Shown: positions 34,401 to 39,677 of the stretch, piece after piece | Layout: each line of letters opens with the position of its first letter | Numbering within the stretch: the first letter of the stretch is position 1 | Assembly (NCBI GenBank): GCA_930367215.1 | Contig: OV884059.1 | Location: forward strand, 233,491,803-233,555,802 | Direction of reading: 5' to 3' | DNA from: Pollenia angustigena | Lineage: Eukaryota > Arthropoda > Insecta > Diptera > Polleniidae | Length of the DNA: 64,000 bases | Notes under the pieces: model-generated | Databases searched by the model: none | Told to the model about the DNA's origin: nothing | Seen by the model: only the letters and a program-made list of their open reading frames with translations | Program-made: the position numbers and the translations under genes

Positions 34401-35983
34401 TTGCGCCATAAATTCAATGGCCGTGTTAACTCACGCGGTGGCGATGTCAATTGGCCGCAATGATCATGTGATTTGACACCGTTGGACTTCTTTCTTTGGG
34501 GTTATTTAAAAGAGAAGGCGTATGTCGATAAGCCAGCAACAATTCAAGAGCTAAAGGATGAGATAATTCGGCACCAAAAAGTTTCCTTTATAGATTCTCA
34601 CCCACTCGGAGCAGTAGGACATAAGCTAGAATGTTTTTTAAACCAATTTCACTTCATTTATATTACGAAGTCTTTTCTGACATTTGAGTGACGATACCAG
34701 TATTATAAAACAAAAGGCAAGCTGAGCAACTGCCATTGGACTCTAACGTATGTAAGATATCTTAAACTATACAAAAGATTTGGCTTATTTTTTCTTATTG
34801 ATTGTTAGCAATATACGTACATATGTAGGTACTTTTCATAACATTCTTTATAACAAATTCTTGGAAGAAAAGAAAACTATGTCGGTGTATATTATGAAAT
34901 AGAAGAAACTGGGATATTAAGATCTGTAGTTCTTAATAGTCTATAATATTCAAATGTAGTTAGAATACACAAAAAGATATTGAACATCTTTTGGAAATGT
35001 TTACAAAATTAGGTAGACTTAATTGATAAAAATAGAGAACACAAAAAAAAAAAAAAAAATATTTACCGCATTTGAAAAGGAAATGAGGTTGCACAGCGGC
35101 AACAACCAGCAAAAAATAAACAATTAAGACAATGTTTACATGTACATAGAAGAGAATTGTCAATGGAAAAGGCAGCTCATGATGTTTCTATATGTACCTC
35201 GACTACAGCTTTGGTCTATGTGGAATTTTAAAGTTTTTTATACACACAGATGATACTACAGGAGGAGGTGGCAGCAAATATTATAAAAACATAAAATAAA
35301 TGTCGTTTACAGCAGTGCTGCGGCACAAAGGCAGAGGTAATCAAATATAATTGTATGTATAGATATACACAGACTCCACATACACAAGTGGAAAAGATAC
35401 AGGAAAATGAAAAATAATATTTCAATCCGAAAAAAAATATGAAAAAATAGATGGGGAAACCTCACAGTAGCAGCAGCAAACACCAGATACAAATTGGCAG
35501 CGATCGCTGCAGCAGAGGAAGTTAATAATGATTATGCATACGAATTTGAAGATAAAGTATAAAAATTAATAAAATGCTAAATTTTCACACTTTATCCTCG
35601 CGAACACTGTAAATTCACAAGTATTTAAAACAAAATCAAATTTTATTGTCTAAATTTTTGACACTTCTTTGAAATATTTTTTGCTACACCACTTTAAAAT
35701 TTTTACTGCTTCTTATTAAGTTTTTTCTTTTTGTATTTTCCACCTAGTTGACAGCTCCGCGACTGAGCTGCTCAAAGGTGGTGTGTATAAAAAAGAGATG
35801 AAATGACAGCGCTAGTTTGAGGTGAAATAATAAAAACAAAGCAAAATTGTAAAAAAAAAAATGCTAGTTAAAAAAATGAAAAATGCCGTATATATAAACT
35901 ATAGATCTAGAAATAAAACTTAAATTTATAATTTTTATTTACCCATCGTTCATGCGTTGCGGTTTTCTAGCATGCATTACCAT
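7263..35983 (-). CDS. wcy: WAC / wacky orthologue, whole coding span (11 exons found)
   Basis: WAC is a nuclear adaptor with one WW domain and a C-terminal coiled coil. In other animals it links RNF20/40 (Bre1) H2B ubiquitination to RNA polymerase II, and in flies it supports mTORC1 activation through the TTT-Pontin/Reptin complexes. Here 11 exons with proper GT/AG sites join without a phase error into 798 codons. The order is the WAC-like N-terminus [14 protein letters not shown], an Arg/Asp/Gly-rich region (about 26-250), a WW domain (about 250-283, with YYYN and WEKPKEW), a Ser/Thr/Asn-rich middle (about 345-740), and the conserved [20 protein letters not shown] near 779-798. The identification rests on the start, the WW domain and the C-terminal block, all matching what I remember of WAC. 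The terminal coiled-coil exon is missing from the window. Confidence 0.9.
7499..8010 (-). CDS. wcy: wcy exon 10
   Basis: 512 nt. The acceptor AAACAG precedes 8010 and the donor AAAAC|GTAAAT follows 7499. It begins with [20 protein letters not shown] and is a low-complexity Ser/Gly/Val/Asn stretch, ending [20 protein letters not shown]. It is in phase with both neighbours: the AG|A split codon upstream and the C|TG split downstream. No enzymatic domain is present. Confidence 0.85.
8073..8275 (-). CDS. wcy: wcy exon 9
   Basis: 203 nt. The acceptor TTTTGTAG precedes 8275 and the donor TTAAG|GTAAAT follows 8073. It encodes [20 protein letters not shown] and then a Gln/His-rich run ([14 protein letters not shown]). 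The upstream junction is at a complete codon (SPN|STI). Confidence 0.85.
8343..8815 (-). CDS. wcy: wcy exon 8
   Basis: 473 nt. The acceptor TTTTTCAG precedes 8815 and the donor CCTAAC|GTAAAG follows 8343. It contains [20 protein letters not shown], a Ser-Pro-rich segment, then [20 protein letters not shown] and [14 protein letters not shown]. These are long Ser/Asn/Ala low-complexity sequences without a folded domain. An ATG at 8792 opens the long frame but the real exon begins 23 nt earlier. Confidence 0.88.
9089..9502. mobile_element. MITE in wcy intron, TAA duplication
   Basis: AGCTATGTTCACATTATGTG at the left and its inverse CACATAATGTGAACATAGCT at the right are near-perfect terminal repeats extending about 45 bp. 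TAA flanks both ends (9086-9088, 9503-9505). It has no coding potential. It is Harbinger-like by its three-base duplication. Confidence 0.8.
9721..9813 (-). CDS. wcy: wcy exon 7
   Basis: 93 nt between the acceptor GCTTGAAG and the donor GATG|GTATGT. It encodes [20 protein letters not shown] followed by [10 protein letters not shown]. Splitting one nucleotide into the next exon yields [13 protein letters not shown], so the frame is continuous. Confidence 0.85.
9897..9982 (-). CDS. wcy: wcy exon 6
   Basis: 86 nt between the acceptor TCTTTTAG and the donor ACAA|GTAAGT. It encodes [20 protein letters not shown] and EERFSRT, an Arg/Asp/Glu-rich linker directly after the WW domain, as in WAC. The upstream intron (9983-19238) is 9.3 kb and contains a non-LTR element and several MITEs. 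Confidence 0.85.
9983..12049. other. wcy intron, AT-rich, nothing identified
   Basis: Non-coding intron sequence. CATGGGTTCACTT occurs near 10353 and again near 10855, but no element boundaries were seen. Confidence 0.4.
12050..12700 (-). pseudogene. Decayed non-LTR retrotransposon fragment with RNase H domain
   Basis: On the minus strand, [20 protein letters not shown], then VTLMWG, then after a frameshift [12 protein letters not shown]. This resembles the end of the RNase HI domain of R1/I/LOA-type non-LTR elements (D-S-QAAI.. W..GH..GN..ADELA). It is interrupted by frameshifts and stops. No 3' end or poly-A was seen. Confidence 0.5.
13048..13485 (+). pseudogene. Non-LTR endonuclease domain, truncated
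   Basis: Contains [23 protein letters not shown] and [19 protein letters not shown], the N-terminal motifs (N, E, R-GGG) of the APE-type endonuclease that nicks target DNA for target-primed reverse transcription. The frame then stops at SPRGTI and the catalytic C-terminal half (SDH region) is missing. Confidence 0.8.
13567..14061 (+). pseudogene. Non-LTR ORF2 linker region
   Basis: 164 codons in frame, with [29 protein letters not shown] and a basic [16 protein letters not shown] stretch. This is the usual region between endonuclease and RT in this class of element. It ends in a stop after MDFSKIF. Another frame continues the protein toward [15 protein letters not shown], so a frameshift separates them. 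Confidence 0.65.
14331..14526. mobile_element. MITE inserted in the reverse transcriptase
   Basis: Imperfect terminal repeats: GACCGCATTTACATCTATGC at the left and the inverse of GCATAATGTAAATTAGGTC at the right, sharing CAATTAACGCCG. TTT flanks both sides (14328-14330, 14527-14529). Excising it joins SIL to CCLSKVFE in frame. Confidence 0.75.
14856..15489. mobile_element. MITE inserted in the reverse transcriptase, TTA duplication
   Basis: The ends AGGAGCGTATAGACGACATG and CATGTCGTGTACGGGCGCCT are inverted repeats, continuing through TTTGTCATCTGACATGT. TTA is duplicated (14853-14855, 15490-15492). Excision restores [15 protein letters not shown] in the RT frame. It is Harbinger-like by its duplication. 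There are no genes in its 634 bp. Confidence 0.85.
16541..17389. other. wcy intron, nothing firm
   Basis: AT-rich except for 16560-16830, which is richer in GC. It has short open stretches that may be a remnant of the element at 12050-12700 into which the non-LTR element inserted; I could not prove this. Confidence 0.3.
17390..17566. mobile_element. MITE rich in GTTGAGTTG
   Basis: Terminal repeats GGCCCCCATTACGGTT and AACCGTAATACGGGCC, with internal copies of AACTGAGTTGAGTTGTAA and its inverse. The element can fold almost end to end. A diverged piece follows the truncated MITE at 51388-51460. Confidence 0.7.
17914..18064. mobile_element. 151-bp MITE (TGCTGGGTACACAC), copy 1
   Basis: The ends TGCTGGGTACACAC and GTGTGTACCCAGCA are perfect except for small differences. 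The duplication TAA is at 17911-17913 and 18065-18067. It is the same length as the copy at 18208-18358 and about 93% similar. Confidence 0.85.
18208..18358. mobile_element. 151-bp MITE (TGCTGGGTACACAC), copy 2
   Basis: Terminal repeats as in copy 1, with its own TAA duplication (18205-18207, 18359-18361). It lies 143 bp from copy 1 in the same orientation. The flanks differ, so this is two insertions rather than a tandem duplication. Confidence 0.85.
18362..19238. other. wcy intron, nothing identified
   Basis: AT-rich sequence with no repeats, RNA genes or coding potential that I can support. Confidence 0.4.
19239..19314 (-). CDS. wcy: wcy exon 5 (second half of WW domain)
   Basis: 76 nt between the acceptor TTTTAG and the donor GAGCG|GTAAGC. 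It encodes [20 protein letters not shown] followed by VERER. The aromatic YYY block and second Trp of the WW domain are intact and nearly identical to human WAC ([20 protein letters not shown]). WW domains bind proline-rich ligands; in WAC this is linked to transcription and autophagy/mTOR partners. Confidence 0.95.
19384..19791 (-). CDS. wcy: wcy exon 4 (RD-rich region and start of WW)
   Basis: 408 nt between the acceptor TTTTTAG and the donor TCGG|GTATGT. It encodes a long run of Arg-Asp and Arg-Glu dipeptides plus Gly-rich stretches, ending [11 protein letters not shown], which begins the WW domain with its first Trp. The RD/RE repeat resembles charged regions of nuclear mRNA-associated proteins. 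Plus-strand reading frames here are shadows of this repetitive sequence. Confidence 0.92.
19846..20143 (-). CDS. wcy: wcy exon 3
   Basis: 298 nt between the acceptor TTTCAG and the donor TTCAG|GTGAGT. It encodes [20 protein letters not shown], a Ser/Pro stretch ([13 protein letters not shown]), a tandem GDHRGG repeat, and [16 protein letters not shown]. It starts at phase 0, so it can accept either exon 2 or the alternative first exon at 20705-20803. Confidence 0.9.
20144..20704. other. wcy intron, nothing identified
   Basis: AT-rich intron between exon 3 and the candidate alternative first exon. No features. Confidence 0.4.
20705..20803 (-). CDS. wcy: Candidate alternative first coding exon of wcy
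   Basis: A minus-strand ATG at 20803 opens 33 codons ([20 protein letters not shown] and so on, ending CRIVD) running to a good donor GAT|GTAAGT at 20705. The exon ends at phase 0, exactly what exon 3 (20143) needs. It is locally GC-richer than its surroundings, as is the 80 bp upstream that would be the 5' UTR. It would replace the conserved first 25 residues. No homology is known to me; support comes only from the open frame, splice site and matching phase. Confidence 0.5.
20804..21532. other. Possible alternative promoter region of wcy
   Basis: 20804-20880 is GC-rich (AGGCACCCGCTCTCGCTTAAG on the plus strand, split by neighbours) and would be 5' UTR or promoter if the alternative exon is real. 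The rest is AT-rich with no motif I can defend. Confidence 0.3.
21533..21566 (-). CDS. wcy: wcy exon 2 (34 nt)
   Basis: A very short exon between the acceptor TATTTCAG and the donor TATCAG|GTGAGT, encoding [11 protein letters not shown]. Joined to exon 1 it gives MNDGYFEKHQ and to exon 3 HSYQSSKY, which parallels the human WAC segment with YQALKYSSK. Both phases fit. Confidence 0.88.
21632..21762. mobile_element. Hairpin MITE (about 130 bp)
   Basis: GTGGGGTAATTCTGTAACTT at the left is matched by AAGTTACAGAATTACTCCAC at the right. The arms continue through TTTAACGACAA for about 48 bp, so the element is nearly one hairpin. It lies just inside the first large intron, upstream of exon 2. Confidence 0.75.
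21812..22190. mobile_element. hAT MITE (CAGTGTTCGAAAATAAAC family), copy 1
   Basis: The right end is GTTTATTTTCGAACACTG; the left end is internally deleted (CAGTACATTATTTAACG). The perfect 8-bp duplication ATTTAAAG is at 21804-21811 and 22191-22198. The interior contains several inverted GTTCGG motifs. Related copies are at 24097-24641 and 61517-62038. Confidence 0.85.
22275..22501. mobile_element. MITE (CTTACCGATAGC family)
   Basis: Inverted ends: AAGGCTCATTTTCACAACTT with ACCGATAGC at the left, and GCTATCGGT with AAGTTGTGAAAACGGGG and AAGCCTT at the right. A degraded piece of the same family lies at 23562-23655. Confidence 0.7.
22636..23282. mobile_element. TIR element (ACCCCTATCGTGAATA family), copy 1
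   Basis: TCACCCCTATCGTGAATAA at the left end and TTATTCACGATAGGGGT at the right end are inverted. The 640-bp interior has AGGGGAA-type repeats and no gene. A short near-palindromic relative lies at 51463-51585. Confidence 0.7.
23283..24096. other. wcy intron with a MITE fragment at 23562-23655
   Basis: 23562-23655 matches the left part of the element at 22275-22501 (AAGGCCCGCTTTCACAACTC, then ACGATAGCTAAAGG). The remainder is AT-rich. 23690-24060 has an open, moderately GC-rich look, as in a decayed retroelement, but no recognisable motif. Confidence 0.4.
24097..24641. mobile_element. hAT MITE (CAGTGTTCGAAAATAAAC family), copy 2
   Basis: The ends are CAGCGCTCGAAAATTAAC and GTTTATTTTCGAACACTG. 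The perfect 8-bp duplication ATTTGGAT is at 24089-24096 and 24642-24649. It is 545 bp with internal inverted GTTCGG boxes. It has no transposase and would depend on a hAT supplied in trans. Confidence 0.9.
24650..25459. other. wcy intron, nothing identified
   Basis: AT-rich. Contains the perfect palindrome CGAACGTACGTTCG near 25359; CGAACGTAC recurs near 25750 and 25935. No function can be assigned. Confidence 0.35.
25460..25530 (+). ncRNA. Hammerhead-ribozyme-like motif, copy A
   Basis: The core CTGATGA is at 25474-25480. The helix II region TCTGG..CCTGT with a loop follows, then GAAA at 25500-25503, the palindrome ATGCGCAT at 25503-25510 (helix III) and A at 25511 (H17, cleavage position). 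Helix I is degraded in this copy, though GGAT/ATCC can still pair at its outer end. It is followed about 60 bp downstream by the family tail (GGGAATTAAGCACG). Confidence 0.5.
25560..25640 (+). repeat. Tail of ribozyme-bearing repeat, copy A
   Basis: ACTGGGAATTAAGCACGAAT is followed by ACAAAATCTT, then AAGATTTTGT and ATTCCCA, forming a stem-loop. The same tail follows copies B and C and stands alone at 39208-39330, so this is a dispersed family. Confidence 0.65.
25641..26291. other. wcy intron, nothing identified
   Basis: AT-rich sequence without a supported feature. Confidence 0.4.
26593..28035 (+). pseudogene. Tc1/mariner-superfamily transposase, broken
   Basis: The N-terminal helix-turn-helix region begins [21 protein letters not shown] stop at 26878 and a frame change follow. 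Then come [25 protein letters not shown] (first catalytic Asp), QQDGATC (second Asp, 27704 region) and, after another frame change, [20 protein letters not shown] with the third Asp. The three acidic residues are DDD-type with roughly 36-37 residues between the second and third. A MITE (27254-27612) interrupts the middle. It is dead as it stands. Confidence 0.85.
27254..27612. mobile_element. MITE inserted in the mariner transposase, TTA duplication
   Basis: The ends GGCTGACTTCCAAAACGT and ACGTTTTGGAAGTCAGCC are perfect inverted repeats. TTA is duplicated at 27251-27253 and 27613-27615. The second mariner copy at 34258 shows the empty site (GGCAGTTACTGTGAATGG), proving the boundaries. Confidence 0.95.
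28440..29148 (+). mobile_element. Helitron 3' end
   Basis: The stem-loop GTGCGAA-ATA-TTCGCAC (29121-29137) lies 7 nt before CTAG (29145-29148), followed by T. This is the canonical Helitron terminus (hairpin, then CTRR, inserted before T). The 5' TC end was not found, so the left coordinate is approximate. The interior has weak open stretches (28500-28700) I cannot name. Confidence 0.65.
29614..29811 (+). pseudogene. SSR3: Partial TRAP-gamma (SSR3) copy
   Basis: 65 codons: [20 protein letters not shown], then [20 protein letters not shown], then LLSSAI and a stop. This matches the N-terminus of the translocon-associated protein gamma subunit, an ER membrane protein of about 185 aa at the Sec61 translocon, including the first membrane segment. 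A few residues are missing after LLLQD (usual FSRN..), and homology ends at LLSSAI, well before the other membrane helices. It lies inside a wcy intron on the opposite strand. It is most likely a truncated duplicate or retrocopy; the functional gene would be elsewhere. Confidence 0.75.
30047..30397. mobile_element. MITE (AAGGC..TTACACTAT family), TTAA-flanked
   Basis: The ends AGGCTAGATTACACTAT and ATAGTGTAAACTAGCT are inverted, flanked by TTAA. The interior shares the ACAAAGT and ACAAGTCTTACG motifs with elements at 39678-39839 and 57322-58079. Confidence 0.65.
30621..31541 (+). repeat. Repeat family A, copy 2
   Basis: Starts AACAAGTTAGAGTGCTATAT and ends GGTGGAGGGTATAAAAAATC. Contains about three diverged tandem copies of a unit of about 120-130 bp (ACTGTTTTCCGGGAGTAGGG .. 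AAACTGTGACGTACCA), where copies 1 and 3 have one. Apparent reading frames on either strand are repeat artefacts. Confidence 0.75.
31738..32955. repeat. Pair of palindromic direct repeats flanking the TIR element
   Basis: AAGTTGCTTATAAGCAACTT followed by TGGG occurs at about 31743-31766 and again at about 32928-32951, on either side of the element at 31846-32876. Each is a perfect 20-bp palindrome. They may be the ends or internal repeats of an older host element into which the TIR element inserted. Confidence 0.6.
31846..32876. mobile_element. TIR element (ATATCGTCCCCT..AATAGTGTATA)
   Basis: ATATCGTCCCCTCAATAAAA at the left and its inverse TTTTATTAAGGGGACGATAT at the right extend about 33 bp. 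AATAGTGTATA recurs at 31870, 32003, 32099 and inverted near 32187. Near 32270-32378 a short frame ([20 protein letters not shown], ending EDE and a stop) looks like a protein C-terminus. The class is unknown; a 4-bp ATAT duplication is possible. Confidence 0.6.
32990..33790 (+). pseudogene. Decayed non-LTR retrotransposon C-terminus (RNase H)
   Basis: Read in shifting frames: [54 protein letters not shown] (W-V-P-GH..N..A, the last RNase HI motif), then [20 protein letters not shown], the conserved H-x-L-x-x-CP motif at the ORF2 end of R1/I-type elements. Several stops and frameshifts are present. It ends near 33790 in a TA repeat. Confidence 0.75.
33850..34119. other. Nothing identified
   Basis: AT-rich intron between two transposon fragments. 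Confidence 0.4.
34120..34580 (+). pseudogene. Fragment of the same mariner-like transposase
   Basis: About 85% similar to 27125-27280 and 27610-27920. It keeps [34 protein letters not shown] and [20 protein letters not shown] with stops between. Both ends are lost. It lacks the MITE found in the other copy and therefore shows the uninterrupted sequence. Confidence 0.85.
34581..35942. other. wcy intron, nothing identified
   Basis: AT-rich intron immediately downstream of coding exon 1. 35200-35560 and 35740-35800 are GC-richer and could contain non-coding regulatory sequence. No reading frame is convincing. Confidence 0.35.
35943..35983 (-). CDS. wcy: wcy exon 1 (start codon)
   Basis: ATG at 35983 encodes [14 protein letters not shown] up to the donor GATGG|GTAAAT. 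This closely matches the start of human WAC (MVMYARKQQRLSDG), which fixes the initiation codon. The final GG joins C of exon 2 to make Gly. Confidence 0.93.
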
Positions 35984-36867
35984 CAATGCAAAGTTTACGC
36001 CACAATTTCCTTTACGTCTATGTCTCTGCTGGCGCTGTCTCCAATTGAATATCCAAAAATTCGGATGTGCTTTCTTTATAATTTGCTGTTTCTTAATAGG
36101 CCCCAGTACTTAGTGCGATTTTTGTAATTGGGTGGCCGAATGCCGCCCTTTTCTCCTTTTACGTTTCCAAGAGGACCAGAAATTTTCTTTTTGAAAATTT
36201 TTTATATCTAAATCTTTAAATAATTTTACTCGATACGTTTAAATTTTTCTTTTCAACGAAGGTTAGTAAGTAGATACACCTTCTTTTCTTGTCATTCCTC
36301 AGCCGAGAAAAAGTGTAAACTTTAGACGGCTGTGGAATACTGGAACGTGTTTTCTCCTCTACTCGTAAGCGCTATGAACTGATTTTCACGTCAATTGATT
36401 TTGATGTCAAAGACAGAAAAAATATGTATTTAAAGATTTTATTTACTTGCTTGTGGGACTTAAAAAACTCAAGCAAACAATGCGACAGACATTTAAACAC
36501 CATTTGCGTTTAATACAAAGAATTAATTACACATATTAAATGAATAAAAATTCTACTAAAATTAAGAATTTAAATTAGAATATATTTTTGCTGTCGCCTC
36601 TACACTTGATGAAAAAAATTTTCTCTTTGCTTGTTTTTCTTTTATCTTCGTCTTCCATGTACCGTGGTGAGTATAGCAGTTACGTGACGCCATTTTGAAG
36701 CGTTGCTACACCGCACAAATGCAACTCTGCCTTATTCAGAGCTGTAATTAAATTGTGTGCTTTTATGTGCAAACTTTATCATTGAGAAACTTTAATTATT
36801 ATTATTATTTTCTTGTAAACTTGCCTTGATAAATTTATTGAAAAGCGCGCGCAAAATTAAATTTGCA
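35984..36867. promoter_or_regulatory. Divergent promoter region between wcy and the 198-aa gene
   Basis: The two start codons are 884 bp apart and point away from each other. The region near 36000-36080 (wcy 5' UTR) and 36640-36760 is GC-richer than flanking DNA. No TATA box or initiator can be placed with certainty, as expected for housekeeping genes. 36290-36380 could be the wcy transcription start area. Confidence 0.45.
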
Positions 36868-36945
36868 ATGAATACTTTGTCGGATCGAATTAATCATTTT
36901 TTAATTGTTATAGACTCAACAGATTACTTGCAACAAATGTATAAG
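36868..36945 (+). CDS. Unrecognised gene, exon 1
   Basis: ATG at 36868 (context GCAATG) encodes MNTLSDRINHFLIVIDSTDY and LQQMYK, ending at the donor AAG|GTAATT. 26 whole codons. The host gene is a 198-aa protein described under exon 3. Confidence 0.7.
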
Positions 36946-37005
36946 GTAATTTAATTTTAAATTTACTAGGCATATCAAAATTTAATATTTTTTTTATGAT
37001 TTTAG

Positions 37006-37130
37006 TTGTGCCTCCAAAATATAAAAAATGGTTGCATTGTTCTTATAATTTCATCTGAATATTATGATTTTTCTCAATTGCTAATTGAACTTAACATTAG
37101 CAAAGATCAATTAAAAAATTTCATCATAAT
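37006..37130 (+). CDS. Unrecognised gene, exon 2
   Basis: The acceptor GATTTTAG and donor AT|GTAAGT bound 125 nt encoding LCLQNIKNGCIVLIISSEYY, DFSQLLIELNISKDQLKNF and IIM. The introns on both sides are only 54-60 bp, typical of fly genes. The hydrophobic CIVLIISS resembles a buried beta strand. Confidence 0.75.
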
Positions 37131-37184
37131 GTAAGTTGTATTGCTCCAAATGAATCTATTTTTATAAAAAGCATTTATTTTAAG

Positions 37185-37578
37185 GTATTATAAAACATTT
37201 GATGACATATCTCGCAAATTACTGTTGCTCCACAGTTGGTCAATAATGCCGTCCATGGTTGTCGTTGATTTACAACAATTGCTGTGCAAGGGAATAGCTA
37301 CAGGTTCTACTTCCGCTTCCCTTATGCAAAAAATAACACTTTGCACAGTTTCCTTATTGTCGTATTTACAATCAGTTGCTGTGCAGGTAGCCGGAAATGT
37401 AAATACTGGTAATTTTTCAAAATTCATAAATGGTCTGCTGATCTTGCGGTCTGTAGGAGATAATATTTCGGATTCTTATGTACAGACCTTAAAGGACTTG
37501 TATTTTTACAAAACGAATTTGTATCATGATTTCGATGATGTCACATCACTGTTAATGAAAGAAGAAGGTAAATTGTAA
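37185..37578 (+). CDS. Unrecognised gene, exon 3 (possible RecA-like / SWSAP1-like protein)
   Basis: The acceptor TTTTAAG precedes 37185; the frame runs 130 codons to TAA at 37576. The whole protein is 198 aa. SIMPSMVVVDLQQLL looks like a Walker B strand (four hydrophobics and Asp), preceded by YYKTFDDISRKLLLLHSW. This order (strand, helix, 'Y..T..EL...L', hydrophobic-D) is like SWSAP1 or other degenerate RecA proteins, but there is no Walker A motif, so the match is tentative. GAAG|GTAAAT near 37567 could also be a further donor. Confidence 0.65.
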
Positions 37579-38631
37579 TCAAAATACATATTTCCAATTA
37601 GACAAAATTTTACATTTTCACGTATTACAAAATTGTTCGCAAACAAAATGTAGTGTGTACTCTGCCAAATACTAACAGTTCTATGGGCAGGAACTTTTGG
37701 CAAATAAATTTATATAATCGGCCTTTTTATGAGTGTCGTAATCGAAAACATGTTGTTTTTGAAATTGGTATAATTGTTGCTATGTGTTTTACATTATAGT
37801 TGTCGCAAATTTTAAATGATATCAACAAAAATTTCAAATGACTGTGACTTTGATTTCGACAACGACTTTCGTAATAAGGCTGAATGTATCATTATTCAAA
37901 CTTTTTGTAATAAAATGATTTCATCCATAAAATAACTTTAAATTATGCTCTTAAGTCCACGTCCATAAAATGAAAAAGTTGCTGCCATAAATAAAGTTTG
38001 CTTGTTTTTGAAGAAAAGAAGAAAAAGGAAATACACAAATGTAGTTTCAAAAGAGAACTAAAGAAAGTTTCTGCAGCAAATGTTTCATAATATAGACGAC
38101 GACTTAAGTTAACTAATAATTGGTAAAAAATATTTTATAACGAACTATGAAGCCCTGTGTGTGCTGATGATAAGTTCAAAAGCAGTCTCAAAAACAATAA
38201 CAAACACTCCCACGGTAATCGGTTCTACGCACCGGAACGATTTGCAGTTCAACAAACACCCAACAAGGATTGTCGACTTTTATATTACAACATGTTTATT
38301 TTTCTGCCTTCTTTTGTCACTATATTGATTAAGATACGGTTACAGATGTATATAGTTTGTATGTATTTTCCAGCTGCAGTACATTATGTACTAAAAGATT
38401 TTTAAAAACTTTGAATAAACGGGAATGTTTTACAAATCGAACTGAAGTGGAGTTGAAATCGAACAAGATTTTGATTTCATTTATTTACAAAATGACTGTT
38501 GTTTTTCTTGCGACCAAGAGGTCCCAAAGCGAAAAGGATAAAATCTGTAATCAATTTTATTTCCACCAAAATTCGATTTCCTTGATGCAAAATCGATTTT
38601 TTTTTTATAAAAAATCTAAAATTATGTTTTA
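37579..38631. other. Downstream of the 198-aa gene; nothing identified
   Basis: AT-rich. AATAAA at about 37693 and AATAAAGT near 37990 could serve as poly-A signals. No other gene or element end is evident. Confidence 0.4.
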
Positions 38632-38848
38632 TTTTTAATCCAAATTTTTAATATTTTTGATTAGGCTTAAGTTCATGAAATTTAATTTTTATTAAATTAT
38701 TTTTATGAAGAAAGGAATTTTACAACATGAAAATTAATTAAAATTGTTATTGATAATCTTTCATTCTTGACGTGGCTCGGGCTCGAACCCTGGCTGGCAG
38801 GTTACTTAAGCCTAATTAAAAAAATATTAAAAATTTGGATTAAAAACC
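38632..38848. repeat. Inverted-repeat element with a box-B-like sequence
   Basis: TTTTAATCCAAATTTTTAAT at 38634 and its inverse near 38828-38848 form arms of about 40 bp ending in TTAGGCTTAAGT. Within it, 38770-38800 reads GGGTTCGAGCCC on the minus strand, a close match to the RNA polymerase III box B consensus (GGTTCGANTCC). No matching box A was found, so a tRNA or SINE cannot be claimed. Confidence 0.5.
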
Positions 38849-38879
38849 ATAAATAGTTCAACAAAATAACCACAATATT

Positions 38880-38935
38880 ATGTTTTATTAATAAATAAGA
38901 TTTTGTTTGTCGTACTTAATTCCCAAGTTTTTTAT
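38880..38935 (-). repeat. Tail of ribozyme-bearing repeat, copy B
   Basis: On the minus strand TTGGGAATTAAGTACGACAA then ACAAAATC, directly downstream of motif B at the same distance as in the other copies. Confidence 0.6.
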
Positions 38936-38941
38936 GGTTAA

Positions 38942-39012
38942 CGGATAAGCTAGTTTCTATGTGCATTTCACCGGTTGCTTAGGCCAGATCATCAGGAAAC
39001 ATTTATTTATTC
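38942..39012 (-). ncRNA. Hammerhead-ribozyme-like motif, copy B
   Basis: On the minus strand, CTGATGA is at 38995-38989. Helix II is CTGG/CCGG with a U:U at its base. GAAA is at 38969-38966, a near-palindromic ATGCACAT forms helix III, then A at the cleavage position. Helix I is perfect: GTTTC just before the core pairs with GAAAC just after the cleavage site. Confidence 0.55.
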
Positions 39013-39207
39013 ATCAGTTAGGCAATTCATTCTCCCAAAAAATTTTAGGAAAGCCAAAGCTATTAGCAAATAAAACTGCAGAGTGAATGAGAATTACAAA
39101 CACTCATGCAAATTACGATCGATATCGAATGCCGTAATTTGGCCCCAGTTCTGTTCAGATTTTTAATGATGTGCACTTGAATATTTTTTTTTTATTATCA
39201 AATTCAG
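39013..39207. other. Sequence between two opposed repeat tails
   Basis: 39110-39150 includes ACGATCGATATCGAATGCCG; nothing else was recognised. Confidence 0.3.
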
Positions 39208-39330
39208 TGGTTTTATCAAGAATAAAAATTGGGAATTAAGCACGACAAACAAAATCTTTTTAATAAACAATTTTGTATTCCCAAAAATTACTTTGATAAT
39301 TGTGTTTTATTCTTAAACTAGAGGTCCTAG
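39208..39330 (+). repeat. Isolated tail of the ribozyme-bearing repeat
   Basis: AATTGGGAATTAAGCACGAC, ACAAACAAAATC and TTTTGTATTCCCAAAAATTA match the tail downstream of copies A and C. It is in the opposite orientation to copy B, 200 bp away, and has no hammerhead core. Confidence 0.65.
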
Positions 39331-39677
39331 AATGAAAATCGGCGATCACTTTTATTTCCACTAAAAATCGATTTTTTACTCAATAATTTTTATACTTGTT
39401 ATCCCTTTCTCCAATGCATCGCCCTAAATATCTATTGGTTGCATTAATCGAGGTTGCGCTATACTGAGAGTATTTCGTTGCAGGTTAGATGTATTAAAAA
39501 AAAAAAAATCCAAAAATTCATGAAAATTAATTATTATTCCACCAATACTTGAATTATGATATAAGTTGTGGTTTTTATACAGAATTTCCCGGGATTGAGC
39601 ACATTTTTCGGGGAAAAAATCCCTGCAAGTTTGTACGGAAATCCTCGGGACTTTTTATATTTAATTATGGCAACTTA

